Source of the DNA: Flavobacterium flavigenum
Lineage (GTDB): Bacteria > Bacteroidota > Bacteroidia > Flavobacteriales > Flavobacteriaceae
Length of the DNA: 64,000 nt
Direction: 5' to 3'
Assembly: GCF_027111255.2 (NCBI RefSeq)
Contig: NZ_CP114285.2
Location: forward strand, 1,550,001 to 1,614,000
Numbering within the stretch: the first letter of the stretch is position 1; every line of letters starts with the position of its first letter. Made by a program: the position numbers and the translations under genes. Of the stretch, positions 13,803 through 23,287 are shown in pieces. Below the pieces are notes generated by a model, which was given only the letters and a program-made list of their open reading frames with translations, had not been told where the DNA came from and did not search any database.

Positions 13803-15608
13803 ATGGCAGATACTATCGAAAAAAACGTAACCCGTGGTGGTCAGTTTTTAGTAAAAGAAACAAAATGCGAGGACATCTTCACTCCGGAAGATTTCTCAGA
13901 AGAACAGTTAATGATGCGTGACTCTGTAAAAGAGTTCGTCGACAAAGAATTATGGGCGCACAAAGATCGTTTTGAGAAAAAAGATTATGCCTATACAGAA
14001 GCTTCTATGCGTAAGGCAGGTGAATTGGGACTTTTAGGCGTTGCGGTTCCGGAAGAATACGGCGGATTAGGAATGGGATTCGTATCTACAATGTTAGTTT
14101 GCGACTACATTTCCGGAGCAACTGGATCTTTCTCTACTGCTTTTGGAGCGCATACAGGAATTGGTACAATGCCAATTACGCTTTATGGATCTGAAGAACA
14201 AAAGAAAAAATACGTTCCGAAATTGGCTTCTGGAGAATGGTTTGGTGCTTATTGTTTAACGGAGCCAGGTGCAGGATCTGACGCTAACTCAGGAAAAACT
14301 AAAGCCGTTTTATCTGAAGACGGAACACATTATTTAATCACTGGTCAAAAAATGTGGATTTCGAATGCAGGTTTCTGCAGCGTTTTCATCGTTTTTGCTC
14401 GTATTGGAGATGATAAAAACATTACAGGTTTCATCGTAGAAAACGATCCGTCAAACGGAATTTCGATGAATGAAGAAGAGCATAAATTAGGAATCCGTGC
14501 TTCTTCTACACGTCAGGTTTTCTTTAACGAAACCAAAGTTCCGGTTGAAAACATGCTGTCTGAAAGAGGAAACGGTTTTAAAATCGCTATGAATGCACTT
14601 AATGTTGGTCGTATTAAATTGGCAGCTGCTTGTTTGGATGCTCAAAGAAGAGTTACTTCTGGAGCTGTAAAATATGCAAACGAAAGAATTCAGTTTAATA
14701 CTTCTATTTCATCTTTTGGTGCTATCCGTTCTAAATTGGCTGAAATGGCAACTAGCGCTTATGCTGGAGAAAGTGCTTCTTACCGTGCTGCAAAAGATAT
14801 CGAAGACAGAATTGCTGCTCGTGAAGCTGAAGGAACTTCTCACCAGGAAGCAGAATTAAAAGGTGTTGAAGAATACGCTATTGAGTGCTCTATTTTGAAG
14901 GTAGCGGTTTCTGAAGATGTTCAAAACTGTTCTGACGAAGGAATTCAAATCTTTGGTGGAATGGGATTCTCTGAAGATACTCCAATGGAAAGTGCCTGGA
15001 GAGATGCCCGTATCGCTCGTATTTATGAAGGTACAAACGAAATCAACAGAATGCTTTCTGTAGGGATGCTGATTAAAAAAGCTATGAAAGGTCACGTTGA
15101 TTTACTTGGACCGGCAATGAAAGTTCAGGAAGAATTAATGGGAATTCCATCTTTTGATACTCCGGATTTCTCTGAATTATTTGCAGAAGAAAAAGTAATC
15201 GTAGCTAACCTGAAAAAAGTTTTCTTAATGGTTGCGGGAAGCGCTGTTCAAAAATACGGACCAGATTTAGATTCTCACCAACAGTTATTAATGGCTGCTG
15301 CAGATATCTTAATCGAAATCTATATGGCTGAAAGTACAATTTTGAGAACAGAGAAATTAGCTAAATCTCAAGGTGAAGACAAAGTTCAGGAGCAAATTGC
15401 AATGGCAAAATTATACTTGTACAAAGCGGTAGATATCGTAAACTTAAGAGGAAAAGAAGGAATTGCTTCTTTTGCAGAAGGAGACGAACAACGTATGATG
15501 TTGATGGGACTTAAACGTTTCACTAAATACACTAATCTGCCAAACGTTGTCGCATTACGTGAAAAAATTGCAGAAAAATTAGTTGCAGAAAATTCATACT
15601 GCTTCTAG
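13803..15608 (+). CDS. Acyl-CoA dehydrogenase
   Basis: A 601-residue flavoprotein of the long acyl-CoA dehydrogenase type. The central AYCLTEPGAGSDA and MWISNAGF motifs bind FAD and substrate, and IYEGTNEINRM carries the region next to the catalytic base. The C-terminal 200 residues are an extra helical extension seen in this subfamily. It catalyses the first, FAD-dependent oxidation of beta-oxidation. It is the last gene of the operon, ended by a strong hairpin. Confidence 0.93.
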   Translation: MADTIEKNVTRGGQFLVKETKCEDIFTPEDFSEEQLMMRDSVKEFVDKELWAHKDRFEKKDYAYTEASMRKAGELGLLGVAVPEEYGGLGMGFVSTMLVCDYISGATGSFSTAFGAHTGIGTMPITLYGSEEQKKKYVPKLASGEWFGAYCLTEPGAGSDANSGKTKAVLSEDGTHYLITGQKMWISNAGFCSVFIVFARIGDDKNITGFIVENDPSNGISMNEEEHKLGIRASSTRQVFFNETKVPVENMLSERGNGFKIAMNALNVGRIKLAAACLDAQRRVTSGAVKYANERIQFNTSISSFGAIRSKLAEMATSAYAGESASYRAAKDIEDRIAAREAEGTSHQEAELKGVEEYAIECSILKVAVSEDVQNCSDEGIQIFGGMGFSEDTPMESAWRDARIARIYEGTNEINRMLSVGMLIKKAMKGHVDLLGPAMKVQEELMGIPSFDTPDFSELFAEEKVIVANLKKVFLMVAGSAVQKYGPDLDSHQQLLMAAADILIEIYMAESTILRTEKLAKSQGEDKVQEQIAMAKLYLYKAVDIVNLRGKEGIASFAEGDEQRMMLMGLKRFTKYTNLPNVVALREKIAEKLVAENSYCF

Positions 15609-15640
15609 TTCAAAATACTTTTTAGGTTTTAATTTGTTGA

Positions 15641-15670
15641 AGCCGCATTTGTCCCGAAACAAATGCGGCT
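15641..15670 (+). terminator. Terminator of the beta-oxidation operon
   Basis: A 12-bp perfect stem AGCCGCATTTGT/ACAAATGCGGCT with a 6-nt loop, followed by a T-rich tract, 32 nt after the acyl-CoA dehydrogenase stop. Confidence 0.85.
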
Positions 15671-15712
15671 TTCTAATTTATATACAGAAATAAAAGTACT
15701 TGTTACAGGGTT

Positions 15713-16237
15713 TTATTTTTTAACTTCCTCCAATTTTGGCGTCTCAATTTCTCCATCATAAGAAATCGACGCCCTATTATTGCTATTGACTGAAAGAGAT
15801 GCCCCGCCATCTAAGAAAACAGTAAAAAAAAGATTGTAGAAATCATCTTTACCTTTTACAGTTGCCTTTATATTATATGACTTTTTCTTTTTTTCAATCA
15901 CAATATTTTCAGGAACTCCTTCGAATTTTATTCCGCCATCACCTCCTCCGTATGGTACATTAAATCCACGCCCAAAAAAGGGCAGATCGCAGGTTGTTTT
16001 GGCTTCGTTAAATTTCAAAAAATAACGATTGTAATCTAAATTTAAAAGTCTTCCGCCTTGTGGCATAACTTTTTGTGCTTCAAAAACAAAATTCTTAGAA
16101 TTAATTAGAGATTCAATTTCTTTTTGTTTCTGTAGTTGCCTTTCAGCCTTAAGATCTTTTCTCGATTTTCCCTGTGCTGATCCGGGAATGGTTAAAAAGG
16201 ACAATATTACTACTAATGCAAATAGTTTAGTTTTCAT
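15713..16237 (-). CDS. DUF4251 family secreted protein
   Basis: 174 residues with an N-terminal signal peptide (hydrophobic ALVVILSFLTIPGSAQ). After a charged linker comes a beta-rich domain with LDYNRYFLKFNEAKTTCDLPFFGRG, characteristic of the Bacteroidota DUF4251 family. The function is unknown; it is probably periplasmic. It is followed on the opposite strand by the beta-oxidation terminator and preceded by the META lipoprotein gene, with which it may be co-transcribed (32-nt gap). Confidence 0.75.
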   Translation of the reverse strand: MKTKLFALVVILSFLTIPGSAQGKSRKDLKAERQLQKQKEIESLINSKNFVFEAQKVMPQGGRLLNLDYNRYFLKFNEAKTTCDLPFFGRGFNVPYGGGDGGIKFEGVPENIVIEKKKKSYNIKATVKGKDDFYNLFFTVFLDGGASLSVNSNNRASISYDGEIETPKLEEVKK

Positions 16238-16269
16238 AAATTATATAATTAATAGTTTAAAAATATTTT

Positions 16270-16701
16270 TTACTTTTTTGTAAATCGCATCGTTGCAATA
16301 TCACCAGAAATAAGATTTAAAGTTTTTCCATCATCAGTAATACTATAGGAAGTTACTTTTGATAAAGTGTTCATAAAAACCTGTTCACCCTGCCCGTCCA
16401 GACACATCATTTTTGTTGATACCATCGGCTGTGTAAAATCAATCTTATTTTCTGTTGCAACAAGTTTTCCAGTATAGGAATTACAACTATTATTACCAGA
16501 AACCATTTTTTCTTTTGTATTGAAGTTTATTGTCGGTTTTTTATTTGGATATAAACCATCAAATGCAATTCGTGGCCCGGATATGTAATTAAGCTCCCAG
16601 TTGCCTTCTAATTTAGAAATAGTATTCTTATTGCATTTTAAAATATTACATGAAATTAAAAGGAAACTAAATAAAACAAGGGTAGAAATATTCTTCATCA
16701 T
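16270..16701 (-). CDS. META domain lipoprotein (HslJ-like)
   Basis: 143 residues. The N terminus has a lipobox (SFLLISC), so it is likely anchored to a membrane. The rest is a META domain: LEGNWELNYISG, then SGNNSCNSYTGK, then a MMCLDGQGEQVFMNTL segment. HslJ-type META proteins are linked to heat and novobiocin resistance in E. coli; the molecular role here is unknown. Confidence 0.82.
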   Translation of the reverse strand: MMKNISTLVLFSFLLISCNILKCNKNTISKLEGNWELNYISGPRIAFDGLYPNKKPTINFNTKEKMVSGNNSCNSYTGKLVATENKIDFTQPMVSTKMMCLDGQGEQVFMNTLSKVTSYSITDDGKTLNLISGDIATMRFTKK

Positions 16702-16905
16702 AAATTTAAGGTTTTTAATATATTACAGATATAATTATATTTTTTCATTAAAAAACATATCTAAATTAAGCATTTTTTTGAGCATTATATCAAAAAACAA
16801 ACTTAAATTACATTGAATAGTTTTAGATTTTTTTAACGTTAGGTCCTAAAGAATATCAACTGTTTTATGTTAAATTTACTTAATGTATAATTTAAAAACT
16901 CACTC

Positions 16906-17433
16906 ATGAAAAAAATAATTGTTTCCTTCGCAATAATTACAGCCTTAATCATTGGTTGTAAGACTAGTACAAAATCAAGCGATGCAAAAACCTTAACTGT
17001 CAATTTAGAACCAAAAAGCAACAGTACAGTTACAGGAACTGCTACTTTTACAGAAAAGAATGGTAAAGTAACTTTTACAGCAAAAATAGCCGGTTTACAG
17101 CCAGGTGTTCATGCTATACACATTCATGAAAAATCAGATTGCTCTGCTGCTGACGGAAGTTCTGCAGGCGGCCACTGGAATCCAACTTTTAAAAAACATG
17201 GAAAATGGGGAGTTGGTGAATACCATAAAGGAGATATTGGCAATTTTACTGCAGATGCAAACGGCAATGGAACTATCACTTTGACAACAGACGAATGGGC
17301 TATTGGCGGTGATGACGAAACTAAAAATATCTTAGGGAAGGGACTAATCGTGCATCAGGGAGCAGATGATTTTACAACGCAGCCTACAGGAAATGCAGGA
17401 GGCAGGGTTGCTTGTGCCGGAATCATCAAATAA
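16906..17433 (+). CDS. sodC: Cu/Zn superoxide dismutase lipoprotein
   Basis: 175 residues. The signal peptide ends in a lipobox with C18 (LIIGC), placing the enzyme on the envelope. Metal ligands are visible: HIH (H72, H74), H90 in GGHWNP, H98 in KKHG, H107 and D110 in EYHKGDIG, and a later IVHQGADDF. C79 and the cysteine in RVACAG form the conserved disulfide. It dismutes superoxide in the periplasm. It is divergent from the META gene and ended by its own terminator. Confidence 0.93.
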   Translation: MKKIIVSFAIITALIIGCKTSTKSSDAKTLTVNLEPKSNSTVTGTATFTEKNGKVTFTAKIAGLQPGVHAIHIHEKSDCSAADGSSAGGHWNPTFKKHGKWGVGEYHKGDIGNFTADANGNGTITLTTDEWAIGGDDETKNILGKGLIVHQGADDFTTQPTGNAGGRVACAGIIK

Positions 17434-17454
17434 TATAAAAACATAAGACATATG

Positions 17455-17488
17455 ATAACCACTATTTTCTAAAAAATCTAGTGGTTAT
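17455..17488 (+). terminator. sodC terminator
   Basis: Stem ATAACCACTA/TAGTGGTTAT (10 bp) followed by TTTTTAT, 21 nt after the sodC stop. Confidence 0.82.
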
Positions 17489-17553
17489 TTTTATTTAAAA
17501 TATAATCTTCACATAAGAAAAAGATATAGATTTGTATCCTCAAATTCAACTTA

Positions 17554-18756
17554 ATGATTAACCCATCGGCACCAGGCTGGATAGATAAGTTTTTTAATGA
17601 ACAAAAGTTTTCAGAAGCAATTCCTTTTGAAACAGCTGACTCGTTTTACTATAAGGTCAGGGAAACCGGTTTCATTTACGGTCACATCATTTCTATCGAT
17701 AGCCAGGTTCCTATTCCGATAAAAGGCTGGTTTAAAACCGAAATCTCAAAAACTGCTTTATTAAACACTTTATATCATGTTTTCTGCTTAGAAAAAAGAA
17801 ATTCTGAACCAGCTAACTTCCTATCAGAAGTCTTGAAATTTTATAAAGAAATGAATCCGGAAGGGTTCAGTTTATTTAAAATGCTGCTTCCAAAAGATAC
17901 GCCTGCACTTTCGCTGGAAAATATAATTGACCAGAGGGTACAAACCAATGACAGCATTATTAGTAAAAACTTCTCACATTTAGTAACTAATGCGCTTTTG
18001 TTTATTGATGTGCTTGCTTTTAGGAAATATTTAGAACAAGGAGAAATCCCGGAAAAATATCTCAAAAGAATTGAAGAAACTGTTTTAGGAATTGTAGGTT
18101 TAGCATTAAAAACCAAGACCGTAAAATCACAGTACGACGATTTATTAATTAAACTTTTTGAAGCTTCTATACGATATTCTAAATTTTCAAAAGTAACCGT
18201 GGATACTTTAGAAACTTTAAATCTTGATTATTTCAAAAACAAACTGGAACAATATTATTTAATCGATATGGCCGGAATGGCTTTATGGAGTGATGGTGTT
18301 GTTGAGAATGAAGAAGCATACTTTTTATATTCATTAGGATCCATGATGAATGTATCAGATGAATTTGTAAGTAATAGCATTAAAACGACTAATGCATTTA
18401 TAACAACCCATAAAAGCAAAATACCATATTTCAACTATTCGAATCCGGTAAAGCATTTCTATGATCAGATGACGCACATGGTCGTAAAACTGATTATTAG
18501 AAACAAAAACAGGTTAGTCAAGGAAATTGTTCAAAGCAAGGAATTAATGATTCTTTTGGCCTATTCTACAACAAGGGATTTAGATGCCAAAGAAAAGAAA
18601 AAGGTAAAAAAACAGCTTTTAGACATCTGCAAGACGATTCCATCACTTACGATCTTTTTACTTCCAGGGGGCAGTTTGCTATTACCGATTTTAATAAAAT
18701 TTATTCCCACAATGCTGCCGTCAGCTTTTAATGAAAATCTAGACGAAAATGAATAA
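17554..18756 (+). CDS. LETM1-related protein
   Basis: A 400-residue protein without a clear signal peptide. The middle (about 225-290) resembles a TerB-like helical segment (DMAGMALWSDGVVENEEAYFLYSLGSMM). The C terminus has a LETM1-type stretch with a hydrophobic segment (TIFLLPGGSLLLPILIKFIP). Bacteroidota proteins of this shape are annotated as LETM1-related and biofilm-associated. The function is unproven; membrane association is likely. Confidence 0.65.
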   Translation: MINPSAPGWIDKFFNEQKFSEAIPFETADSFYYKVRETGFIYGHIISIDSQVPIPIKGWFKTEISKTALLNTLYHVFCLEKRNSEPANFLSEVLKFYKEMNPEGFSLFKMLLPKDTPALSLENIIDQRVQTNDSIISKNFSHLVTNALLFIDVLAFRKYLEQGEIPEKYLKRIEETVLGIVGLALKTKTVKSQYDDLLIKLFEASIRYSKFSKVTVDTLETLNLDYFKNKLEQYYLIDMAGMALWSDGVVENEEAYFLYSLGSMMNVSDEFVSNSIKTTNAFITTHKSKIPYFNYSNPVKHFYDQMTHMVVKLIIRNKNRLVKEIVQSKELMILLAYSTTRDLDAKEKKKVKKQLLDICKTIPSLTIFLLPGGSLLLPILIKFIPTMLPSAFNENLDENE

Positions 18757-18784
18757 AAAAAATCGCCTGATTGGCGATTTTTTT
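18756..18784. terminator. Bidirectional terminator
   Basis: AAATCGCC-TGATT-GGCGATTT flanked by A and T runs. It serves both the LETM1-related gene (plus) and the carbonic anhydrase gene (minus, stop at 18799). Confidence 0.88.
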
Positions 18785-18798
18785 ATTAAGCTTTAAGA

Positions 18799-19434
18799 TT
18801 ATAAATCGAGCTGGTAAACCTGATCCAGTTCTTCATTTGAACTGATTGTTACGTTCAAATCTGTTACAAAACCTGAATTTAAGCCATAAACCCAGCCATG
18901 AACCATCAAATCCTGACCATTTTTCCAGGCTCCCTGCACGATAGAAGTTTTAGCTAAGTTATAAACCTGCTCTTTGGCATTTATTTCTACAAATGCATTA
19001 AAACGTTCATCTTCATCTTCAATAGAATTCAGGTACTTGTCATGTAATCGGTATTCATCTTTAATGTGACGAAGCCAGTTATCTATGATACCTACAGACT
19101 GGTTACCCATTGCTGCTTTTACACCACCGCATCCATAATGTCCACAAACGATAATATGTTTAATTTTCAAAACATTTACCGCATAATCCAGAACACTCAG
19201 CATATTCATATCAGAATGCACTACCATATTAGCAATGTTTCTGTGTACAAAAACTTCACCTGGTTTTGCGCCAACAATTTCGTTTGCAGGAACACGACTG
19301 TCGGAACATCCAATCCATAATAATGGCGGCTGCTGTCCTTTAGCTAAATCAGCAAAATAGTTAGGATCTTTTGCTAATGAAGTTTCAACCCACTTTTTAT
19401 TGTTTTCTAATAGCTGCTTATAAAACTCTCTCAT
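18799..19434 (-). CDS. Beta-carbonic anhydrase
   Basis: About 211 residues from ATG 19434; an in-frame TTG at 19494 would add 20 residues without homology and is not preferred. Zinc ligands and active site are clear: IGCSDSRVP (Cys, Asp-Arg dyad) and VCGHYGCGG (His, Cys), with HRNIANMV between. It interconverts CO2 and bicarbonate. The gene follows a SulP transporter gene by about 90 nt in the same direction, a pair often linked to bicarbonate uptake. Confidence 0.93.
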   Translation of the reverse strand: MREFYKQLLENNKKWVETSLAKDPNYFADLAKGQQPPLLWIGCSDSRVPANEIVGAKPGEVFVHRNIANMVVHSDMNMLSVLDYAVNVLKIKHIIVCGHYGCGGVKAAMGNQSVGIIDNWLRHIKDEYRLHDKYLNSIEDEDERFNAFVEINAKEQVYNLAKTSIVQGAWKNGQDLMVHGWVYGLNSGFVTDLNVTISSNEELDQVYQLDL

Positions 19435-19527
19435 CTTTTTATTTGTTAGAATGGTATTTCTATGTAAAGATACCTGATTTTTGAAGGCTTTCAAGTCATA
19501 GAACCACTTAAATTTATTTTATTTGTT

Positions 19528-21177
19528 TTAAAAATCTTCTTTTACTTCTTCTTTTTTAACCAATGCCCTTTTAGCCACATCATAATAATGTTCAATAGAA
19601 ACATGGTTATTATTTTCAGGCGTATTCTCTAACTCATAAGCTTCTTTAAAGCCTTTAAGCTTCACTTTAATATTTTCGTCAATAGCACGGGTTTCCTTAA
19701 ACTCACGAATCAAATCAAGTACATCATGCGCAATATACTCCGTATCATGGGCATTAATTATTACTTTAGAATTTTCCGGAATATCATTTAGAGTCTGTTT
19801 TATAGCAGCTTTATTCAAAAAGGAAACTTCCTGAGCTAAATCGATGTGAATAATATCGCCATCTTCATATTCTTCTTTTTTGAAGTTGTATGCTCTCTTC
19901 AGGTTTCCTCTTAATACAAAGATGATACTAATTATAATTCCCAACGCAACACCTTTCAGCAAATCTGTAGCGACAACAAAGACTAATGTTGCTATAAAAG
20001 GGATAAACTGGTATTTTCCTTTTTCCCAGAAATGCATGAAAGTTGCCGGTTTTGCTAATTTATATCCAACTAAAATCAAAACAGTTGCTAAAGTTGCCAA
20101 TGGAATTTTATTTAATACTACCGGAATTGACAGTACACTGATTAATAAAAGAACTCCATGAATTATAGTTGACATTTTAGATTTAGCACCAGCATTGTTG
20201 TTTGCAGATGACCTGACCACTACTGATGTCATTGGCAAACCTCCTAAAAGTGAGCTCGCCATATTTCCTAATCCCTGTGCTTTAAGCTCAACATTTGTAT
20301 TTGTATAGCGTTTCTGAACATCCATCCTGTCTGAAGCTTCAATACACAATAGTGTTTCAATAGAAGCAACTATAGCAATTGTAATACCTACAACCCAAAC
20401 TTGTGGATTTGTTACGGCTGCAAAATTTGGCGTAATGATAATCGATTTAAAGTCCTCAAAAGATTTTGGAACTGGCAACGAAACTAAATGTTCTTTTCCA
20501 ATAGCAAGTGAACTTCCTGAAGATGTAAAAAATTCATTCAGGACAACTCCTAAAATTACAGCTACCAGGGCTCCTGGAACTAATTTTAATCTTTTCAAAA
20601 ACGGAACTTTGTCCCATGAAATCAAGATAACCAATGATATCAGGGAGATTACTACGGCTCCTAATTGAATATGATTAATTACGTCAAATAAAAATGAAAA
20701 AGAATTACTTCCGTCATTTTGGACAAAAGCCTGATCACCTTCATAATCAGCATCATAACCAAAAGCGTGTGGAATTTGTTTCAGGATTATGATAATTCCG
20801 ATACCTGCCAGCATTCCTTCGATTACGTTAGTCGGAAAATAATTCGAAATACTACCTGCCTTTAAAAACCCTAATGCTAACTGAATTACACCCGCTATAA
20901 AAACAGAAAGTAAAAACACATCAAAAGCACCAAAATCAGTAATAGCAGTTAATACAATTGCTGTTAGTCCTGCTGCAGGTCCGGAAACGCTGATATGGGA
21001 CTGGCTTAAATAACCCACTACGATTCCGCCAATAACACCTGCTATAATTCCTGAAAATAAAGGTGCACCCGAAGCCATTGCTATACCTAAACACAATGGA
21101 AGAGCCACCAGAAAAACCACTAAACCAGAAGCGAAGTCAGATTTAAGGTTGGCAAAAAGATTAATTTTTTTTGTCAT
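19528..21177 (-). CDS. SulP family anion transporter (probable bicarbonate or sulfate)
   Basis: 549 residues. The N-terminal 400 form the SulP membrane domain with 10-12 hydrophobic segments; SHISVSGPAAGLTAIVLTA contains the family signature. The C-terminal part (about 430-535) is a shortened STAS domain with a NAHDTEYIAHDVLDLI helix. Adjacency to beta-carbonic anhydrase favours bicarbonate as substrate, but sulfate cannot be excluded. Confidence 0.88.
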   Translation of the reverse strand: MTKKINLFANLKSDFASGLVVFLVALPLCLGIAMASGAPLFSGIIAGVIGGIVVGYLSQSHISVSGPAAGLTAIVLTAITDFGAFDVFLLSVFIAGVIQLALGFLKAGSISNYFPTNVIEGMLAGIGIIIILKQIPHAFGYDADYEGDQAFVQNDGSNSFSFLFDVINHIQLGAVVISLISLVILISWDKVPFLKRLKLVPGALVAVILGVVLNEFFTSSGSSLAIGKEHLVSLPVPKSFEDFKSIIITPNFAAVTNPQVWVVGITIAIVASIETLLCIEASDRMDVQKRYTNTNVELKAQGLGNMASSLLGGLPMTSVVVRSSANNNAGAKSKMSTIIHGVLLLISVLSIPVVLNKIPLATLATVLILVGYKLAKPATFMHFWEKGKYQFIPFIATLVFVVATDLLKGVALGIIISIIFVLRGNLKRAYNFKKEEYEDGDIIHIDLAQEVSFLNKAAIKQTLNDIPENSKVIINAHDTEYIAHDVLDLIREFKETRAIDENIKVKLKGFKEAYELENTPENNNHVSIEHYYDVAKRALVKKEEVKEDF

Positions 21178-21253
21178 GATATAATACTAAAATAATGTAT
21201 AAAAAAACTACTGCATTTGTATAAATACAGTTGGTTCAAAATAATCGGAAGTA

Positions 21254-21538
21254 TTATACGAAGTTTGGGGGTGGTGCAAAAATGCTTGGAGAGATATTGT
21301 CAAGTTTTACAATGTTTCCTGATACTATAATTTTTGATTCTGTAAAAACAGGCATTGTCAATTCATGATCAATAGCGTCAGCATAAACTGCGGCCTTAAT
21401 TTCTTTATGAGATTTTTCTTCTTCAGAAATATTGATTGTTATAGCCGCGTTGTTGCTTTTCTTTATCATTGCCACAATTGTTGGGGTTGATAAGAAGGCA
21501 ATAAATATGAATAATAATATGCGGGCTACTAATTTCAT
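21254..21538 (-). CDS. Small secreted protein of unknown function
   Basis: 94 residues with an N-terminal hydrophobic segment (LLFIFIAFLSTPTIVAMI) that can be a signal peptide, followed by a charged segment and a proline-rich end (SPSIFAPPPNF). It lies 76 nt upstream of the SulP gene on the same strand and may be co-transcribed. No family was recognised. Confidence 0.6.
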   Translation of the reverse strand: MKLVARILLFIFIAFLSTPTIVAMIKKSNNAAITINISEEEKSHKEIKAAVYADAIDHELTMPVFTESKIIVSGNIVKLDNISPSIFAPPPNFV

Positions 21539-21617
21539 CTGAACAAAAATAATGTTATAGATGTAAAATCAAAGTGTTACGTTAAAATTTTTATAGAAAT
21601 TTAACATTTATAAAAAA

Positions 21618-21645
21618 GCTGAATAATTGATCTTCGTTATTCAGC
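21618..21645 (-). terminator. dps terminator
   Basis: On the minus strand GCTGAATAA/TTATTCAGC forms a 9-bp stem followed by TTTTTTA, 26 nt after the dps stop. Confidence 0.8.
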
Positions 21646-21671
21646 CTCCTAAAAATCTCACTAACAATATC

Positions 21672-22151
21672 TTACAATTCCTCTTCAAGCCATGCATTCA
21701 TCATCCAAATTGTTTTTTCCTGCTCGGAAATGAAATCACTCATCATTGAATTAGTACCTTCATCATTGATCTCTCCAGATTGATTAAGAATATTTCTTTC
21801 AATTTTCAACAAATCAGATAATGAATTTACAATGAGCTGAACTGATTTTTCATCGTTCGAAATATTCTTCCCAATTGTAAGTTTATTGTTTTTAATATAA
21901 TCTTCGAAAGTATGCAATGGTATTCCGCCAATTGTCAAAACTCTTTCGGCTATCATATCAATTTTTAATTGTGCATCAGTATACAATTCTTCAAATTTTA
22001 CATGTAAATCGAAGAAACGTTTTCCTCTGATATTCCAATGAATTCCTCTTAAATTCTGATAGTAAATCTGAAAGTTTGATAGCAGTACGTTCAATTCATT
22101 TACTACTAATTCTGATTCTTTAACGGGTAGTCCTAAAATATTTGTTTTCAT
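21672..22151 (-). CDS. dps: Dps family ferritin-like DNA-protection protein
   Basis: 159 residues, full length for Dps. The ferroxidase ligands are in IHWNIRGKRFFDLHVKFEELYTD (about residues 39-61). It oxidises and stores iron with hydrogen peroxide and protects DNA. It is divergent from an OxyR-type gene across 107 bp, so peroxide control by that regulator is likely. Confidence 0.92.
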   Translation of the reverse strand: MKTNILGLPVKESELVVNELNVLLSNFQIYYQNLRGIHWNIRGKRFFDLHVKFEELYTDAQLKIDMIAERVLTIGGIPLHTFEDYIKNNKLTIGKNISNDEKSVQLIVNSLSDLLKIERNILNQSGEINDEGTNSMMSDFISEQEKTIWMMNAWLEEEL

Positions 22152-22258
22152 CTTTATCTATTTTATAGTATGTTTTTTATAAATTTAAAATAAGTTGTTC
22201 TGAAAAAGCATAGTTAAAAATTATATTTTCTTATTTTTGCATCACAAAATACTATGAA

Positions 22259-23200
22259 ATGACTATTACTCAATTACAATATGTTTTAGCAGTGGCTGAA
22301 CATAAAAATTTTACATTAGCTGCAGAAAAATGTTTCGTGACTCAGCCTACATTAAGTATGCAAATACAAAAAATTGAAGAAGAACTTAATATTTTAATTT
22401 TTGACAGAAGTAAAAAACCCATTCAGCTTACTGATATTGGCCAAAAAATTGTAAATCAGGCAAAGAATATTGTAAACGAAGCAAATCGTATCCAGGATAT
22501 TGTAGAGCAACAGAAAGGTTTTATTGGAGGAGAATTCCGTTTAGGGATAATACCAACCATAATGCCTACACTTTTACCGATGTTTTTAAATAATTTTATA
22601 AAAAAATATCCAAAAGTAAAACTTTTGATTGAGGAGCTAAATACAGATGAGATCATTGTAAAATTAAAAAATGGCCATTTGGATGCTGCTATAGCCGCAA
22701 CTCCTCTCGAGGATGAAAAAATCAAGGAAATCGTATTGTATTTTGAGCCTTTTGTCGCTTACATTCCTGAGCATCATTCGGTTTACCAAAAAGAAGAAAT
22801 CGAAGTTTCTGATTTAAACATCAATGAAATTTTATTATTACAAGACGGACATTGCTTTAGAGACGGGATCCTGAATTTGTGCAAAAACGCTACAGAAATC
22901 GAACAAAACAATTTCCAGATACAAAGTGGAAGTTTTGAGACCCTTATAAAATTAGCAGATGAAGGTTTGGGGACCACATTGCTTCCTTATCTTCATACCT
23001 TAGATTTGAAGGAATCTGACAAATTAAAACTGCGTAATTTTAAAGAACCAAAACCTGCGCGTGAAGTAAGTTTAATTTACCCAAAAAGCGAATTAAAAAT
23101 GCAGATTATTGATGCTTTAAGAAGTACAATTGCAGGTGTTGTAAAAGGGGCTATTGTTTTCCAGAACGTTCAAATCATTAGTCCTTTGCAAAAAAAATAG
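22259..23200 (+). CDS. oxyR: OxyR-type LysR regulator of the peroxide response
   Basis: 313 residues with a LysR helix-turn-helix at the N terminus (FTLAAEKCFVTQPTLSMQI). The redox pair is visible as C199 and C208 in GHCFRDGILNLC, which identifies it as OxyR rather than a general LysR protein. Peroxide forms the disulfide and turns on antioxidant genes. dps lies divergently next to it. The 3' end is followed by a bidirectional terminator. Confidence 0.93.
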   Translation: MTITQLQYVLAVAEHKNFTLAAEKCFVTQPTLSMQIQKIEEELNILIFDRSKKPIQLTDIGQKIVNQAKNIVNEANRIQDIVEQQKGFIGGEFRLGIIPTIMPTLLPMFLNNFIKKYPKVKLLIEELNTDEIIVKLKNGHLDAAIAATPLEDEKIKEIVLYFEPFVAYIPEHHSVYQKEEIEVSDLNINEILLLQDGHCFRDGILNLCKNATEIEQNNFQIQSGSFETLIKLADEGLGTTLLPYLHTLDLKESDKLKLRNFKEPKPAREVSLIYPKSELKMQIIDALRSTIAGVVKGAIVFQNVQIISPLQKK

Positions 23201-23231
23201 TTCGATTAATTCCATAATTAGTCTTAAAAAT

Positions 23232-23271
23232 AAAAAATCGTATCGGAGTTTTAATTCGAATACGATTTTTT
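23232..23271. terminator. Bidirectional terminator between oxyR and the pectin operon
   Basis: AAAAAATCGTAT/ATACGATTTTTT forms a 12-bp stem with A and T ends. It serves oxyR (plus) and the CE12 gene at the end of the pectin operon (minus, stop at 23288). Confidence 0.88.
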
Positions 23272-23287
23272 ATAATTTAATTGAAAT

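Noticed and set aside
19434-19494. TTG start 20 codons upstream for the carbonic anhydrase
   Set aside because: The extension has no family similarity; the ATG at 19434 (MREFYKQL) is the usual beginning in this family.
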